From assembly GCA_003252455.1 (NCBI GenBank), contig QKED01000087.1, forward strand, positions 1-64,000: DNA of 64,000 bases, read 5' to 3'. Each line of letters opens with the position of its first letter. Within the stretch, counting starts at the first letter, position 1. The position numbers and the translations under genes were made by a program. Below, piece by piece: positions 8,193 through 17,731 of the stretch. Source of the stretch: Gammaproteobacteria bacterium (GTDB taxonomy: Bacteria; Pseudomonadota; Gammaproteobacteria; Thiohalomonadales; Thiohalomonadaceae). Under the pieces are notes generated by a model. The model was given only the letters and a program-made list of their open reading frames with translations. It was not told the DNA's origin and searched no databases.

Positions 8193-10100
8193 TCACACCA
8201 GCTTGATACCCGCCTGCTGCACACGCTTGGCGATCGTGTTCGGTGCATCGCCCGCCGAGTCGTCGAACTGCAGGACGAACTCGGCACCCGCGCGCTGCAG
8301 CAGCTCGGCCAGCGTCTGTTGGAACGTCTGTAGATGCTGTGTGGCGTGTTGCACCGTCAGGGCGTAGACCACCACCACCACCGGCGCGTCCCCCTTGCCC
8401 AGGATCGCCGCACGCTCGGCCACCGCCAACTCGCGGATCGCCGCATGTCCTGCACAGAACTGGCGCAGCGCGACGAGACGCGGGTCGTCGGCATCGAGGC
8501 TGTGCAACGCCACCTCGTGGTCGATCCAGAGGGTCGGATCCTCCTCCCCTGCGTTGAGGCGCTGCAACCGCTGCTGCCCCTCTTCGCGCCAGTAGAGATA
8601 CTCCTCCTCGCGCAGGAGCCGAGAGAGGGCGTTGTAGGCGAGCGGATAGAGCCCCTCGATAAAGCCCTCCTGCCACGCGAGGGCGCTACGCAACTGGGCG
8701 AGGGTCTGTGCGTACTCCGCTCGGGCAAAGGCGATACGCGCGAGGAGAAACGCCACCTCGGCCCCCTGCTCATCCATCTCGGGGAAGCGCTGCTGATAGG
8801 CGCCGAGGCTACGCTGCGCCGCCTCGTTCTGTTCGAACATCAGCTGCAGGCGCCCGAGCTTGGCCAGCGACTCGGCATCGAGTGACTCGAACGGCAGGGC
8901 GAGTAGCCCGTCCAACTCCTTTTGTGCGGCGACGATCTGCACGTGCCCCTCGCGCCAGGCCTCGGCATTGCGCGCCATCCAGGCCGCGTCGAACTCCTTG
9001 AGGATGCGCGGCAGGGCCTCTCCGAACCAACGCTCGGCGGCACTGCGCCCCTGCGTGTCGGGCAGCGTCCCCTCCACATCCAGCGCAGCCAGGCGGTCGG
9101 TGAGGGCGGGGTGGGTGTCGGCGTAATCGGTCTTGCACGCCAGCGCCTCCGCCAGACGCGCCTGGTAGTCGACCGCCCCCTCCGGCTGGGTGGTGGAGCG
9201 GCGGTAGTACTCCAGCATCCCGCTCCAGGGGGGATGGGGTGGGGTGGCATGCTCGCGCTGCAACGCCGAGTAGTAGCCCCAGAAACCCTCCTCCAGGCGA
9301 CTGCCCTGGACGTGGATGCGCACCAGGGCCTGACCGGCGTACTCGGCGGAGGTGAGTTCGGCGGCGACCTGGTCCGCCTCGTACTCGTTACGTCGGATGA
9401 GCGGAAAGGCGTAGGCGGCGTAGCGTGGCGCGTACCAATCGAAGAAGCCGCGCATCGCCTTGGCACCGAGGTTGTCTTCGTGGCGAAACGCCTCCATGAG
9501 GCGATACCAGGTGAGGCGCACCCGATAGATCCAGGTGGAGAACTTGCCGTGGTTGCCGGAGAGGTGCCCCAGCTCGTGGGCCACTACCGCCTGGGCCTGG
9601 CGCGAACTGAGGGTGAAGAGCAGCGGCAGACCGAGGATCAACGTGTTGCGCGGCCAGCCGAAGATACCCAGGCGCGGGGTCTGCGCCACGGCGGCGTTCA
9701 GCTCCCCGTCGAGGATGATGCGGTGGATCTTCGGCGCACCGGCCGCCTCACGCATCTTCTCGATGGCGGCAAAGAGGCGCGGATGCGCCTCGGCCTTCAG
9801 CTCGTACCCCTCGGGGGCGTCGATACGCACCCAGAGCGCCCGTCCGAGCACCCACACCATGGGCAAGAGCACCAGGACGAGCTTCTTCTTCACCAGCAGC
9901 AGGAAGACCCAGGAGTAGCTGGCGGCGAGGGCCACCGAGCCCACCACCAGCCCGATCAGTGTGGCCAGGGTGCCGAAGAGGATGAGGTAACCGAGCAGGG
10001 TGTAGGCGATCAACTTACGCCGATAGCGGGCAAAGTCACTCTTTGCCTCCCCCTCGGCCTGACGCGAGAGACGCTCGAAGAGTCGGTCTTGCTCACTCAT
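8193..10100 (-). CDS. M48-family membrane zinc metallopeptidase with C-terminal repeat region
   Basis: 635 residues. Two hydrophobic segments (about 30-58 and 60-88) precede an M48 catalytic domain with H175-E-L-G-H179 and a downstream N-E-Y-E-A-D motif giving the third zinc ligand. From about 330 the protein is helical and alanine/leucine-rich, like TPR or Sel1-type repeats. HtpX is only about 290 residues, so this is a long M48 variant of the kind that works in membrane or envelope protein quality control. The target is unknown. GGGAG 9 bases before the ATG supports the start. It is first in a minus-strand operon with the 124-aa gene and the YidD-like gene, which fits a membrane-protein theme. 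Confidence 0.82.
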   Translation of the reverse strand: MSEQDRLFERLSRQAEGEAKSDFARYRRKLIAYTLLGYLILFGTLATLIGLVVGSVALAASYSWVFLLLVKKKLVLVLLPMVWVLGRALWVRIDAPEGYELKAEAHPRLFAAIEKMREAAGAPKIHRIILDGELNAAVAQTPRLGIFGWPRNTLILGLPLLFTLSSRQAQAVVAHELGHLSGNHGKFSTWIYRVRLTWYRLMEAFRHEDNLGAKAMRGFFDWYAPRYAAYAFPLIRRNEYEADQVAAELTSAEYAGQALVRIHVQGSRLEEGFWGYYSALQREHATPPHPPWSGMLEYYRRSTTQPEGAVDYQARLAEALACKTDYADTHPALTDRLAALDVEGTLPDTQGRSAAERWFGEALPRILKEFDAAWMARNAEAWREGHVQIVAAQKELDGLLALPFESLDAESLAKLGRLQLMFEQNEAAQRSLGAYQQRFPEMDEQGAEVAFLLARIAFARAEYAQTLAQLRSALAWQEGFIEGLYPLAYNALSRLLREEEYLYWREEGQQRLQRLNAGEEDPTLWIDHEVALHSLDADDPRLVALRQFCAGHAAIRELAVAERAAILGKGDAPVVVVVYALTVQHATQHLQTFQQTLAELLQRAGAEFVLQFDDSAGDAPNTIAKRVQQAGIKLV

Positions 10101-10604
10101 CTGTATTCGCTCCCTGAAATCCTACGGCGACGTTCGGTTGACACTCTATGAGGCACGCCACGCCGGGTCAACCCGGGGCGGCGCACACCCGAGAGGAACT
10201 CCCGATGCCGCCCCATCGGATTCATCGCGGCCCCCTACTCCCCTGCGCCATCTGGTTATTGCCCGTGGACGCGGGGCGGCCCCCTGGGCACACGTCACCG
10301 GGGCGGTGGCGATATGATGGATGGGGCCCATCGGCCTGTAGCTCGGGCGCGGTCCACACCGGCCACAGAGAGGCACTGTGCGCTCAGGCGCTCGTCCGTT
10401 CCGCGCCACGCCTACCCAGATGCGACGCAAAGCGGCGTGTGCACCGCCCCTGCGGCGGCGGCGTGACGGCGCCCCCCGCCGTGGACCGAGGCAGCGCTTG
10501 TACGGCCCTGGCCACGCCCCGGCTTGTCCCCTGCAAGCCGAGCAGGTAAGTTGTACGGTTTGCCCCTAAGGCCCCGTAAAATCACCCGGATCACAGGAGA
10601 TCCC
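10101..10604. other. 504-base intergenic region between divergent genes
   Basis: Very GC-rich with several short inverted repeats (for example around 10162-10178). Several open frames cross it, but none has a Shine-Dalgarno box, typical codon use or a recognisable motif. I find no tRNA, 4.5S or RNase P signature. It must contain the promoters of the M48 peptidase (minus) and the PfkB kinase (plus), but I cannot place them with confidence. Confidence 0.5.
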
Positions 10605-11537
10605 ATGTCAGCACTCATCTGCGGCTCCATCGCCTTCGACACCATCATGGTGTTCCACGACCAGTTCAAGAACCACATCCTGCCCGACAAGGTGCACATG
10701 CTGAATGTCTCCTTCCTGGTACCGGACATGCGTCGTGAGTACGGTGGCTGCGCCGGCAACATCGCCTACAACCTCAAGCTGCTGGGCGGCGACCCGCTGA
10801 TCATGGCCACCGTGGGGCGCGACTTCGACCCCTACGCGCAGTGGATGGCGCAGTGCGACATCTCCACCAGCCACATCAAGGTGCTGGAGAACAGCTACAC
10901 CGCCCAGGCGTTCATCACCACCGACATGGACGACAACCAGATCACCGCCTTCCACCCCGGCGCCATGAGCTACGCCCACGAGAACAAGGTGAGCGACGCC
11001 GAGGGCATCACCATCGGCATCGTCTCCCCCGACGGGCGCGACGGCATGATCGAGCACGCCCAGCAGTTCGTCGACGCGGGCATCCCCTTCATCTTCGATC
11101 CGGGCCAGGGGCTGCCGATGTTCGGCGGCGACGACCTGCTCAAGTTCATCGACCAGGCCACCTGGGTCACGGTCAACGACTACGAGGCGCAGCTGCTCGA
11201 AGACCGCACCGGCCTCTCACCGCACGAGATCGCCGAGCGCGTCGAGGCACTGATCATCACCAAGGGTGGCGAGGGCTCGCACATCTACACCCAGGGTCAC
11301 CGCCACGAGATCCCGGTCGCCCCCACCTCGACCCTGGCCGACCCCACCGGCTGCGGCGACGCCTACCGCGCCGGCCTGCTCTACGGCCTGATGTACCAGC
11401 TCGACTGGGAGACTACCGGGCGCATCGCCGCGCTGTGTGGCGCGATCAAGATCGAGCACCACGGCACGCAGAACCACCACTACACCCTGGAGCAGTTCAA
11501 GGCACGCTACGAGGCGGCCTTCGGCAGCAGCTTCTAA
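10605..11537 (+). CDS. PfkB-family carbohydrate/nucleoside kinase (adenosine-kinase-like)
   Basis: 310 residues. Ribokinase-fold kinase with the first PfkB signature near A-G-N-I-A-Y-N-L (about 47-54) and the second, D-P-T-G-C-G-D-A-Y-R-A-G (about 247-258), which holds the catalytic aspartate and the anion hole. Proteobacterial members of this kind are often called adenosine kinase or sugar kinase; the substrate cannot be read from sequence. AGGAGA lies 5 bases before the ATG at 10605, which decides the start over an in-frame GTG 81 bases earlier. It stands alone between a long non-coding gap and a strong hairpin. Confidence 0.82.
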   Translation: MSALICGSIAFDTIMVFHDQFKNHILPDKVHMLNVSFLVPDMRREYGGCAGNIAYNLKLLGGDPLIMATVGRDFDPYAQWMAQCDISTSHIKVLENSYTAQAFITTDMDDNQITAFHPGAMSYAHENKVSDAEGITIGIVSPDGRDGMIEHAQQFVDAGIPFIFDPGQGLPMFGGDDLLKFIDQATWVTVNDYEAQLLEDRTGLSPHEIAERVEALIITKGGEGSHIYTQGHRHEIPVAPTSTLADPTGCGDAYRAGLLYGLMYQLDWETTGRIAALCGAIKIEHHGTQNHHYTLEQFKARYEAAFGSSF

Positions 11538-11545
11538 GACCTCGG

Positions 11546-11574
11546 GCCGCTGCGCGCCCAGCGCGCGCAGCGGC
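11546..11574 (+). terminator. 12-bp hairpin after the PfkB kinase
   Basis: A perfect 12-bp GC-rich stem with a 5-base loop starts 9 bases after the stop codon. The following sequence has A's and then a CT-rich run (11592-11600) rather than an immediate U-tract. Confidence 0.5.
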
Positions 11575-11628
11575 GAGAAAAGACCGACGGCCCCTTTTTC
11601 CCCCTCCGCAGCACCCTCACCTGAAGGT

Positions 11629-11634
11629 TATACT
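11629..11634 (+). promoter_or_regulatory. -10-like TATACT before the MauG-like gene
   Basis: TATACT matches five of six consensus -10 bases and would give a leader of about 20 bases before the ATG at 11662. No convincing -35 box is present at the expected distance. Confidence 0.3.
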
Positions 11635-11661
11635 TTGCCCCCACCCCCGGCGGAGACCTGC

Positions 11662-12594
11662 ATGACCCTGGCGCTACGCGCACTCCTGCTCTTGAGCTGC
11701 CTAGGCCCCGCTGCCCAGGCCGCCGAGCCCATTCGCCCGCTCCCCCGCGAACCGGAGTACGATCACCCGCGCGCGGCCCTCGGCATGCGCCTCTTCTTCG
11801 ATACCCACCTCTCCTCCGACGGGCAGATCGCCTGCGCCAGCTGCCACATCCCGGCCATGGGTGGGGCCGAGCCGCGTCCCGTTTCAGTCGGTGTGGAGGG
11901 GCGCCGGGGCAACACCAACGCCCCCACCGTCTACAACGCCTACTACAACTTCCGCCAGTTCTGGAACGGTCGCGCCGCCGACCTGCGCGAGCAGGCCGCC
12001 GGCCCGCTGCACAACCCCAAAGAGATGAACATGGAGGAGTCGCAGCTGGAGGCGCGGGTCAACGGCAACGAGTATCGCGCCGACTTCGCCGCCATCTATG
12101 GCGAGAGGCGCTACGGCCTGAGCGAGGTGACCGACGCCATCGCCGAGTTCGAAAAGGCGTTGATCACCCCCAACGCACGCTTCGACCGCTGGCTGCGTGG
12201 CGAGATCGAGCTAAGCGAGGGGGAGCGGCGCGGCTACCGCCTGTTCAAACACCTCGGCTGTGTCACCTGCCACAACGGCATCAACATCGGCGGCAACTCC
12301 TATCAGTACCTCGGCGCCGTAGTGCCGATGGAGTGGCAGGAGGGGATGGCCGACCGCTACGCCGTCACCGGCGACCCGAAGGACAAGAACCGCTTCAAGG
12401 TGCCGAGCCTGCGCAACATCACCCTCACCGCCCCCTATCTGCACGACGGCAGCCAGGCGACCCTGCGCGAGGTGCTGGAGACCATGGCCCTGCACAACAT
12501 CGGCTTCACCCTGGAGCCGCACGAGGTGGACGCCCTGCTCGCCTTTTTGCGCACCCTCACCGGTGAGACACCGGCCATCCTGAGGGGCGAATGA
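11662..12594 (+). CDS. Dihaem cytochrome c peroxidase / MauG-family protein
   Basis: 310 residues with a Sec signal peptide (hydrophobic 4-18, cleavage after A-Q-A). Two haem c motifs are present: C58-A-S-C61-H62 and C200-V-T-C203-H204. The family reduces H2O2 with electrons from cytochrome c or does MauG-like oxidations, in the periplasm. The conserved C-terminal F-K-V-P-S-L-R-N-I and P-Y-L-H-D-G stretches are typical. GGAGA 5 bases before the ATG fixes the start. Its stop overlaps the start of the next gene by ATGA, so the two are translationally coupled, linking peroxide or redox chemistry to cyclic-di-GMP signalling. Confidence 0.88.
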   Translation: MTLALRALLLLSCLGPAAQAAEPIRPLPREPEYDHPRAALGMRLFFDTHLSSDGQIACASCHIPAMGGAEPRPVSVGVEGRRGNTNAPTVYNAYYNFRQFWNGRAADLREQAAGPLHNPKEMNMEESQLEARVNGNEYRADFAAIYGERRYGLSEVTDAIAEFEKALITPNARFDRWLRGEIELSEGERRGYRLFKHLGCVTCHNGINIGGNSYQYLGAVVPMEWQEGMADRYAVTGDPKDKNRFKVPSLRNITLTAPYLHDGSQATLREVLETMALHNIGFTLEPHEVDALLAFLRTLTGETPAILRGE

Positions 12595-14687
12595 GACTCT
12601 CCACCAAGATCTATCTGGCCACCGGTGCCGCCCTCCTCGTCGGCGGTCTCTTTTTCACCGCCAACCACCTCACCAGCCGCCTGCTCGCCGACCACGGCGC
12701 CACCCTCGACACCCTCGGCGAGCTGGAGCGGCTGGAGATCGCCCTCGACGAGGAGCTGTTTCAGGGGGTGTTCCTGCTCTACACCAGCTTCGACCCACTG
12801 CACGCCCTGCTCAGTGCCCAACGTAGCGAGCTGGAGCGCCTCTACCTGGCGGTGGACGAACCCGCCTACGCCGAGGCCAAGGCGGAGGTGGCCCACTACG
12901 CCGCGCTGGTCGACCGCAAGGAGGCGCTGATCCTGCGCTTCACCACCTACAACGCGCTGATCAAGAACTCCAGCAGCCACATCCCCGCCCTCAGCCGGCG
13001 CTACCTGGAGCGCTTCGGCAGCGCCGACACCGCCTACCTGAGCGAGATCGCGCGCATCACCGCCCTGGTGTTTCAGGCCACCAAGAGCTTCGACGACGAC
13101 CTGCTGGTGCCCCTGCGCGAGAGCGCCGAGCGCCTCGCCGCGCTCACCCCGAGCGCCGAGGCGGCGCAGTTCCACCACACCTTCCTCGCCCACACCCGGG
13201 TCATCGCCGACAACTTCGGCCCCTACCACGAGGCGCTGGAGGCGATCCGAGGCCTGCCCAACCTGCGCACCCTGGCCGAGGCCAAGCGTCTATTCCTGGT
13301 CGCCGCCGAAAAGAACGCGCGCGACATCAGCCACCTGAGTCTGATGCTCTCGGTGCTCTTCGTGCTCTGCATCGGCTTTATCGTCTTCATCCTCATCCGC
13401 CTCGACCGCGAGCACAAACAGCTGGGCACGCTGCACCACCAGCTCAACCACGCCGCCACCACCGACCCACTCACCGGCCTGGACAACCGCTTCGCCTTCG
13501 AGCGTGCCGTGAACCAGGCCGAACACGGCACCCTATTCCTGCTCAACCTCTCGCAGTTCGGCCACATCAACGACCTCTACGGCCACGCGGTGGGCGACCA
13601 GGTGCTCCGCGCCGTGGCCGACAAGCTGCGCGCACGCTTCGCCGGCACCGAGACCATGCACCTGTTCCGCATCGGCGCCGACGAGTTCGGCCTCTACTGC
13701 CATCGCATGCCGGAGTTCCGCCAGGAGGGGGTGGCCGAGGAGGTGGCGGCCCTGCTGGAGCAGGCGGAGTTGCAGCTCGGCGAGCACCGCATCCCGCTGC
13801 GCGTCACCATCGGCCTCTCCACCGAACGCCCCTACCTGGAGAAGGCGCACATGGCGCTGCAGGAGGGCAAACGAGGTCAGCGCAAGGTGCTCAGCTACAG
13901 CGCCGCCCTCGGCCTGGAGGCGCGCGTGGCGCACAACATGCACATCCTCGACCAGATCCGTCGCGCCATCGCCGACGACCGCGTGGTGCCCTGGTTCCAG
14001 CCGATCCTCAACCTGAGCAACGGGCGCATCGAGAAGTACGAGTGCCTGATGCGCATCCACAACGACGCGGGCGAGATCCTGCGCCCCGACGAGTTCCTGG
14101 TCATCGCCAAGGAGGGCGGGCTCTACGGCGAGCTGACGCGCATCATGCTCGACAAGTGCATCGCGCGCTTTCGCCGCACCCACTACGGTTTCCACCTCAA
14201 TCTGTCGATCAACGACATCCTCGACCCCGAGGTGAACCGCCACCTCTTCGCCCGCCTCACCACCCACCCGGAGGTGGCACGCCGCCTCACCCTGGAGATC
14301 CTGGAGAGCGAACAGGTGCAGAACTACGCCGAGGTACGCGACTTCATCGAGCGCGTGCGCGCCTTCGGCGTGAGCATCGCCATCGACGACTTCGGCGCCG
14401 GCTACTCCAACCTCTCCCACGTACTGCACCTGGCGGTGGACAACCTCAAGGTGGACGGCTCACTGATCCGTGACCTGGACCGCGACCCCCTGGCACACGC
14501 CCTGGTGGAGACGCTGATGCACATGGTCACCGCGGCCAACATCCGCCACATCACCGCCGAGTACGTGCACAACCTCCAGATCCTGGAGCAGGTGCGCCGC
14601 CTGGGCATCCACTACGCCCAGGGCTACCACATCGGCCAGCCGCAACCAGAGTTGGTCAGCGTCCCGTTCAGCGACACCGACAGCTGA
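12591..14687 (+). CDS. Membrane GGDEF/EAL protein with degenerate GGDEF, likely c-di-GMP phosphodiesterase
   Basis: 698 residues. Membrane segments at about 6-26 and 250-270 enclose a helical periplasmic sensor region of about 220 residues. The GGDEF domain (about 286-435) reads R-I-G-A-D-E-F, with the second glycine replaced by alanine, which often abolishes cyclase activity. The EAL domain (about 470-690) has E-C-L in place of E-A-L but keeps the catalytic glutamate, the N of L-S-I-N-D, the L-E-I-L-E pair, D-D-F-G-A-G and L-K-V-D. It is therefore probably a phosphodiesterase. The start overlaps the MauG-like gene by four bases, and the periplasmic domain may sense that partner or its product. 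Confidence 0.85.
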   Translation: MRLSTKIYLATGAALLVGGLFFTANHLTSRLLADHGATLDTLGELERLEIALDEELFQGVFLLYTSFDPLHALLSAQRSELERLYLAVDEPAYAEAKAEVAHYAALVDRKEALILRFTTYNALIKNSSSHIPALSRRYLERFGSADTAYLSEIARITALVFQATKSFDDDLLVPLRESAERLAALTPSAEAAQFHHTFLAHTRVIADNFGPYHEALEAIRGLPNLRTLAEAKRLFLVAAEKNARDISHLSLMLSVLFVLCIGFIVFILIRLDREHKQLGTLHHQLNHAATTDPLTGLDNRFAFERAVNQAEHGTLFLLNLSQFGHINDLYGHAVGDQVLRAVADKLRARFAGTETMHLFRIGADEFGLYCHRMPEFRQEGVAEEVAALLEQAELQLGEHRIPLRVTIGLSTERPYLEKAHMALQEGKRGQRKVLSYSAALGLEARVAHNMHILDQIRRAIADDRVVPWFQPILNLSNGRIEKYECLMRIHNDAGEILRPDEFLVIAKEGGLYGELTRIMLDKCIARFRRTHYGFHLNLSINDILDPEVNRHLFARLTTHPEVARRLTLEILESEQVQNYAEVRDFIERVRAFGVSIAIDDFGAGYSNLSHVLHLAVDNLKVDGSLIRDLDRDPLAHALVETLMHMVTAANIRHITAEYVHNLQILEQVRRLGIHYAQGYHIGQPQPELVSVPFSDTDS

Positions 14688-14690
14688 GCC

Positions 14691-17600
14691 TCACTCCGTC
14701 AGCTCGAAGTGGTAGAGGCTCAACTGCCCCCCCTCCTCGTCACTGAATAGCAGGAGGCGCCCGTGCACCAGGTCGATGGCGAACTCGCTGATGGAGCCCC
14801 CCTCCAGCGGATAGCGCCACTGACGGCCCGTCTCCAGGTCATAGAGCCACAGCGCGTCGGGCAGCAGCCCGGCGAAGTAACGCCCCAGCGGCGGCTGGGC
14901 CATCGGAAGCAAGAGTCTCTGCGGATGTTGCGCCAGCAGCCGTTGGCTACCGTCCTGCAGCAGCAGCCAGACCGGCGTCACCTCATCCACATCGCGCATG
15001 AAGACACACACCTGCAACCCCTGCTCGCCCACCCAACACTCCGGGTAGGCGAGGCTCCAGAGGCTGTGGCGCTCTGCGCGCGTCGGGTCTTGGTAGGCGA
15101 CCTCATAGAGCCGTGAGGTGAGGCCCAGGGTGAGTGCCTCCCGGTCCGAGATGTGCCACGGCATGCTCCACGGACTCTGCGCGCGACGCTCGCCCTGTGC
15201 GCCCGCCCCGTCCAGCGGGATCCCGGCGCTCCAGGTCGACTCACCCACGCGGCCTTGGGCCACCACCACGCCTGGTCCACGCGCATCTTGCCGCCAGTCA
15301 CGCAGGCGCCACTGATCACCCTGCAGTTGCAGCGTCAAGCGCCCCTGCCAGACCAAACCCGACAGCGGTAACTGCCAAACCGGGACCTCTGCGGCAAAAC
15401 GCCGCAGCTGCAGCGTTGCGTTGTGCCCCTGCTCATCCACCTGCAGTATCAGCAGCTGGTCACCGTAGATGCGATAGTGCTCACCCACCTCCTCCTCGTG
15501 CAGGCCGTTACCCCAGGCACTCCAACTGCGCCACTGCTCGCGCTCGTCGGCCACCGCCTCGTAGACATAGGTGCCGTCATCCAGCAGCTCCAACCAGATC
15601 AACTCCTGTGGTGAAAACGGACGCTGCCACTGCGGCACGAGCCGCCCCTCGTCGATCCGCGCGGCGGGCAGCAGGCCGCCGTACCAAGGTGCATAAAGGG
15701 CCTGGGCCATGCGCGCGTGGTTGCCAGAGCAGAGGCTGAACAGTGCGGCCAGCAGCAGCACCCCGAACAGCGGTAAGAGACGCACACCACGCAGTGTGCC
15801 GAGCAGGGCCAGGCCCGCCCACGCCGCCGGGACCAGCAGCAGCTGTAGCGCCCCCTCCTGAAACGAGGCCAGGCGTAACAACCAGGGTGCCTCGGCGGGC
15901 GTATCCAACAGCGCCTGTAGCGTGAACCAGGCGGGGATCGACGTGAGCAGCCAAAGCCCCCAGACCCAACGCCGCGAGAGGGGACGACAGCGATCAAAGA
16001 CCATCCGCCAGGCCAGACCGAGCCCCAGCAGCAGGGCGCCCCAACCGATCCAGACCGAGCCCGCCGCCGCCTCCAGAGGGCCCTGGCGCAGCAACGCGCC
16101 GACCAGCAGCAGGAGCACCACCGGCCAGAGCATCGCCACCAGCTCGCGGCGGCGCACCACCAGCAGCAGGATCAGCGTCAGCAGGGCATAGAGCGTCAGG
16201 CTCAGGTTCTCCCCGGCCGAGGGGAGCACCCCTAGGGCGAAGCCGACCAGCCACAACAGGCCCGGCAGGCCGCCATCGCCCGCCACCCGCCCCTCGACCG
16301 TGCCGGACGTACCGGGCGCATCGGGGGCGCGACCGATATGCCCATCCACGCCATCGAGCTGGGCCTGCACCGCGCCCACCTGGGCATCGCTGAGCCACAC
16401 CTTCAACACCCCGTCGCTGGGGGTGTGGATCACCAACTTGGCCCCGACCCGCTGTGGTACCAGGTAGATGCCGTGCAACTCGGCGTAGCCCCACGCCCTT
16501 TCGCCGAGGGTGAGCTGCGCCTCGCCGAGCACCAGGGTCTGACCATCCACCCCCTCCCAGCACTGCGCGACAGCCGTGGGCAGAGGCACTGCCAGCGCTT
16601 GCAGGCGCCGCGCCAGACTCGGGTGTGTGCTGCGCCCCTCCACCTGGGGCGTCCAGCGCCGCGCGATCGGCGCCAGGCGGTGCAACCTCTCCAACCCGCT
16701 GGCCAAGGGGCGCGGGTCGCCCCCACAGAGTTCGACCGCGCGGGCGTCACAGCCCAGCTCTTCGTCGTACTGCACGCGGTTCATGCGCTGCATGAACAGG
16801 ATCAGGGTAAAGAACCAGACCAGCCCCTCCAGCCCCCAGTGCCCCATCTCCAAGCCGTCGAGCAACACGGGCCAGAGCGCCGCGAGCAGGGTGATGGCGA
16901 GCAGTTTCAGCAGATAGCGCCGCAACCACTGCGGCGTACGGTGCTCCAGATGGCCGACCTCATGGGCGCAGATGGCCACCGTCTCATCCGGCGTCAGCCG
17001 CTCGGCCAGCGCCGCGGTGATGAGGATGTCGTTACGCCACAGACCGCTCAGGGCGAAGGCGTTATAGAAAAACCCCCCGCTCGGTGCGATGAGCCAAAAA
17101 TGGGGTTGGCGTTCGGCAGGGAGCGTGCTGCGCGCCGCCATCTCAGTACAGCGATCGCGCAGCGCCCCGGCGGGCAAGGGCCGCGCCCGCAACAGGGTGC
17201 GCATCAGCCACCCCTGCGAAAGCAGCAAGGTTACAGCGAGGGGGAGATAGAGCAACGGCAGCCAGGGATAGCAGTCGAGGCGCTGGAGCATGAACAGCGG
17301 CCCGATACCGATCAGCATCCAGAAGCCGTGAAACGCCAACAGCAGAGCCGCCTGCACCGAGAGCGCCTGGGTGATGGAGGCCCGGTCGTCCAGTAGACGC
17401 TGGCGCCAGAACTGCCCCACTACCACCACACTGAGGAGTACCAGCAACCAGCCGCCGAAAAAGTAGAAGGCAAAGCTGTCGATAGGGGCGCGCGCCGTCG
17501 GCCCCAGCAGCGGGCTGGCCAACAACAGACTGACCGCGACGAGCGCGACAAAGAAGCGCTGCTGACGCTGCTGCGCCAGACGCTCGGCATACAGGGCGGG

Positions 17601-17726
17601 AGGACGGGAGAGCAGGTGGCGCCACTGCAGGCTGGCGACCAGGGCGACGATGAGCGCAGGGATGAGCAGCAGGAGAAAAGGTAACAGCGACATAGTCAGG
17701 GTGCGGGGCGCCAGGCGCCCCGCCAT
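14691..17726 (-). CDS. Large polytopic M48-family metallopeptidase
   Basis: About 1011 residues. An N-terminal membrane segment and further hydrophobic helices surround an M48 domain with H-E-V-G-H at about 255-259. A mid-region with several membrane helices (about 490-690) follows, and the last 300 residues are beta-rich and tryptophan-rich, probably extracytoplasmic. The closest simple relatives (HtpX, BlaR1-type M56/M48) are far smaller. The start is uncertain: GTG 17729, ATG 17726 and ATG 17693 all precede the first helix, and none has a strong ribosome site. I chose 17726 because it lies 5 bases after the preceding stop, which suggests coupling. It converges on the GGDEF/EAL gene with a 3-base gap. 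Confidence 0.78.
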   Translation of the reverse strand: MAGRLAPRTLTMSLLPFLLLLIPALIVALVASLQWRHLLSRPPALYAERLAQQRQQRFFVALVAVSLLLASPLLGPTARAPIDSFAFYFFGGWLLVLLSVVVVGQFWRQRLLDDRASITQALSVQAALLLAFHGFWMLIGIGPLFMLQRLDCYPWLPLLYLPLAVTLLLSQGWLMRTLLRARPLPAGALRDRCTEMAARSTLPAERQPHFWLIAPSGGFFYNAFALSGLWRNDILITAALAERLTPDETVAICAHEVGHLEHRTPQWLRRYLLKLLAITLLAALWPVLLDGLEMGHWGLEGLVWFFTLILFMQRMNRVQYDEELGCDARAVELCGGDPRPLASGLERLHRLAPIARRWTPQVEGRSTHPSLARRLQALAVPLPTAVAQCWEGVDGQTLVLGEAQLTLGERAWGYAELHGIYLVPQRVGAKLVIHTPSDGVLKVWLSDAQVGAVQAQLDGVDGHIGRAPDAPGTSGTVEGRVAGDGGLPGLLWLVGFALGVLPSAGENLSLTLYALLTLILLLVVRRRELVAMLWPVVLLLLVGALLRQGPLEAAAGSVWIGWGALLLGLGLAWRMVFDRCRPLSRRWVWGLWLLTSIPAWFTLQALLDTPAEAPWLLRLASFQEGALQLLLVPAAWAGLALLGTLRGVRLLPLFGVLLLAALFSLCSGNHARMAQALYAPWYGGLLPAARIDEGRLVPQWQRPFSPQELIWLELLDDGTYVYEAVADEREQWRSWSAWGNGLHEEEVGEHYRIYGDQLLILQVDEQGHNATLQLRRFAAEVPVWQLPLSGLVWQGRLTLQLQGDQWRLRDWRQDARGPGVVVAQGRVGESTWSAGIPLDGAGAQGERRAQSPWSMPWHISDREALTLGLTSRLYEVAYQDPTRAERHSLWSLAYPECWVGEQGLQVCVFMRDVDEVTPVWLLLQDGSQRLLAQHPQRLLLPMAQPPLGRYFAGLLPDALWLYDLETGRQWRYPLEGGSISEFAIDLVHGRLLLFSDEEGGQLSLYHFELTE

Positions 17727-17731
17727 CACCT

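Noticed and set aside
10146-10569. Several short open frames in the gap before the PfkB kinase
   Set aside because: No ribosome sites, proline/arginine-rich translation, mutually overlapping on both strands.
10101-10604. Searched for 4.5S RNA, RNase P RNA, 6S RNA or a tRNA in this large GC-rich gap
   Set aside because: None of the conserved core motifs of these RNAs is present.
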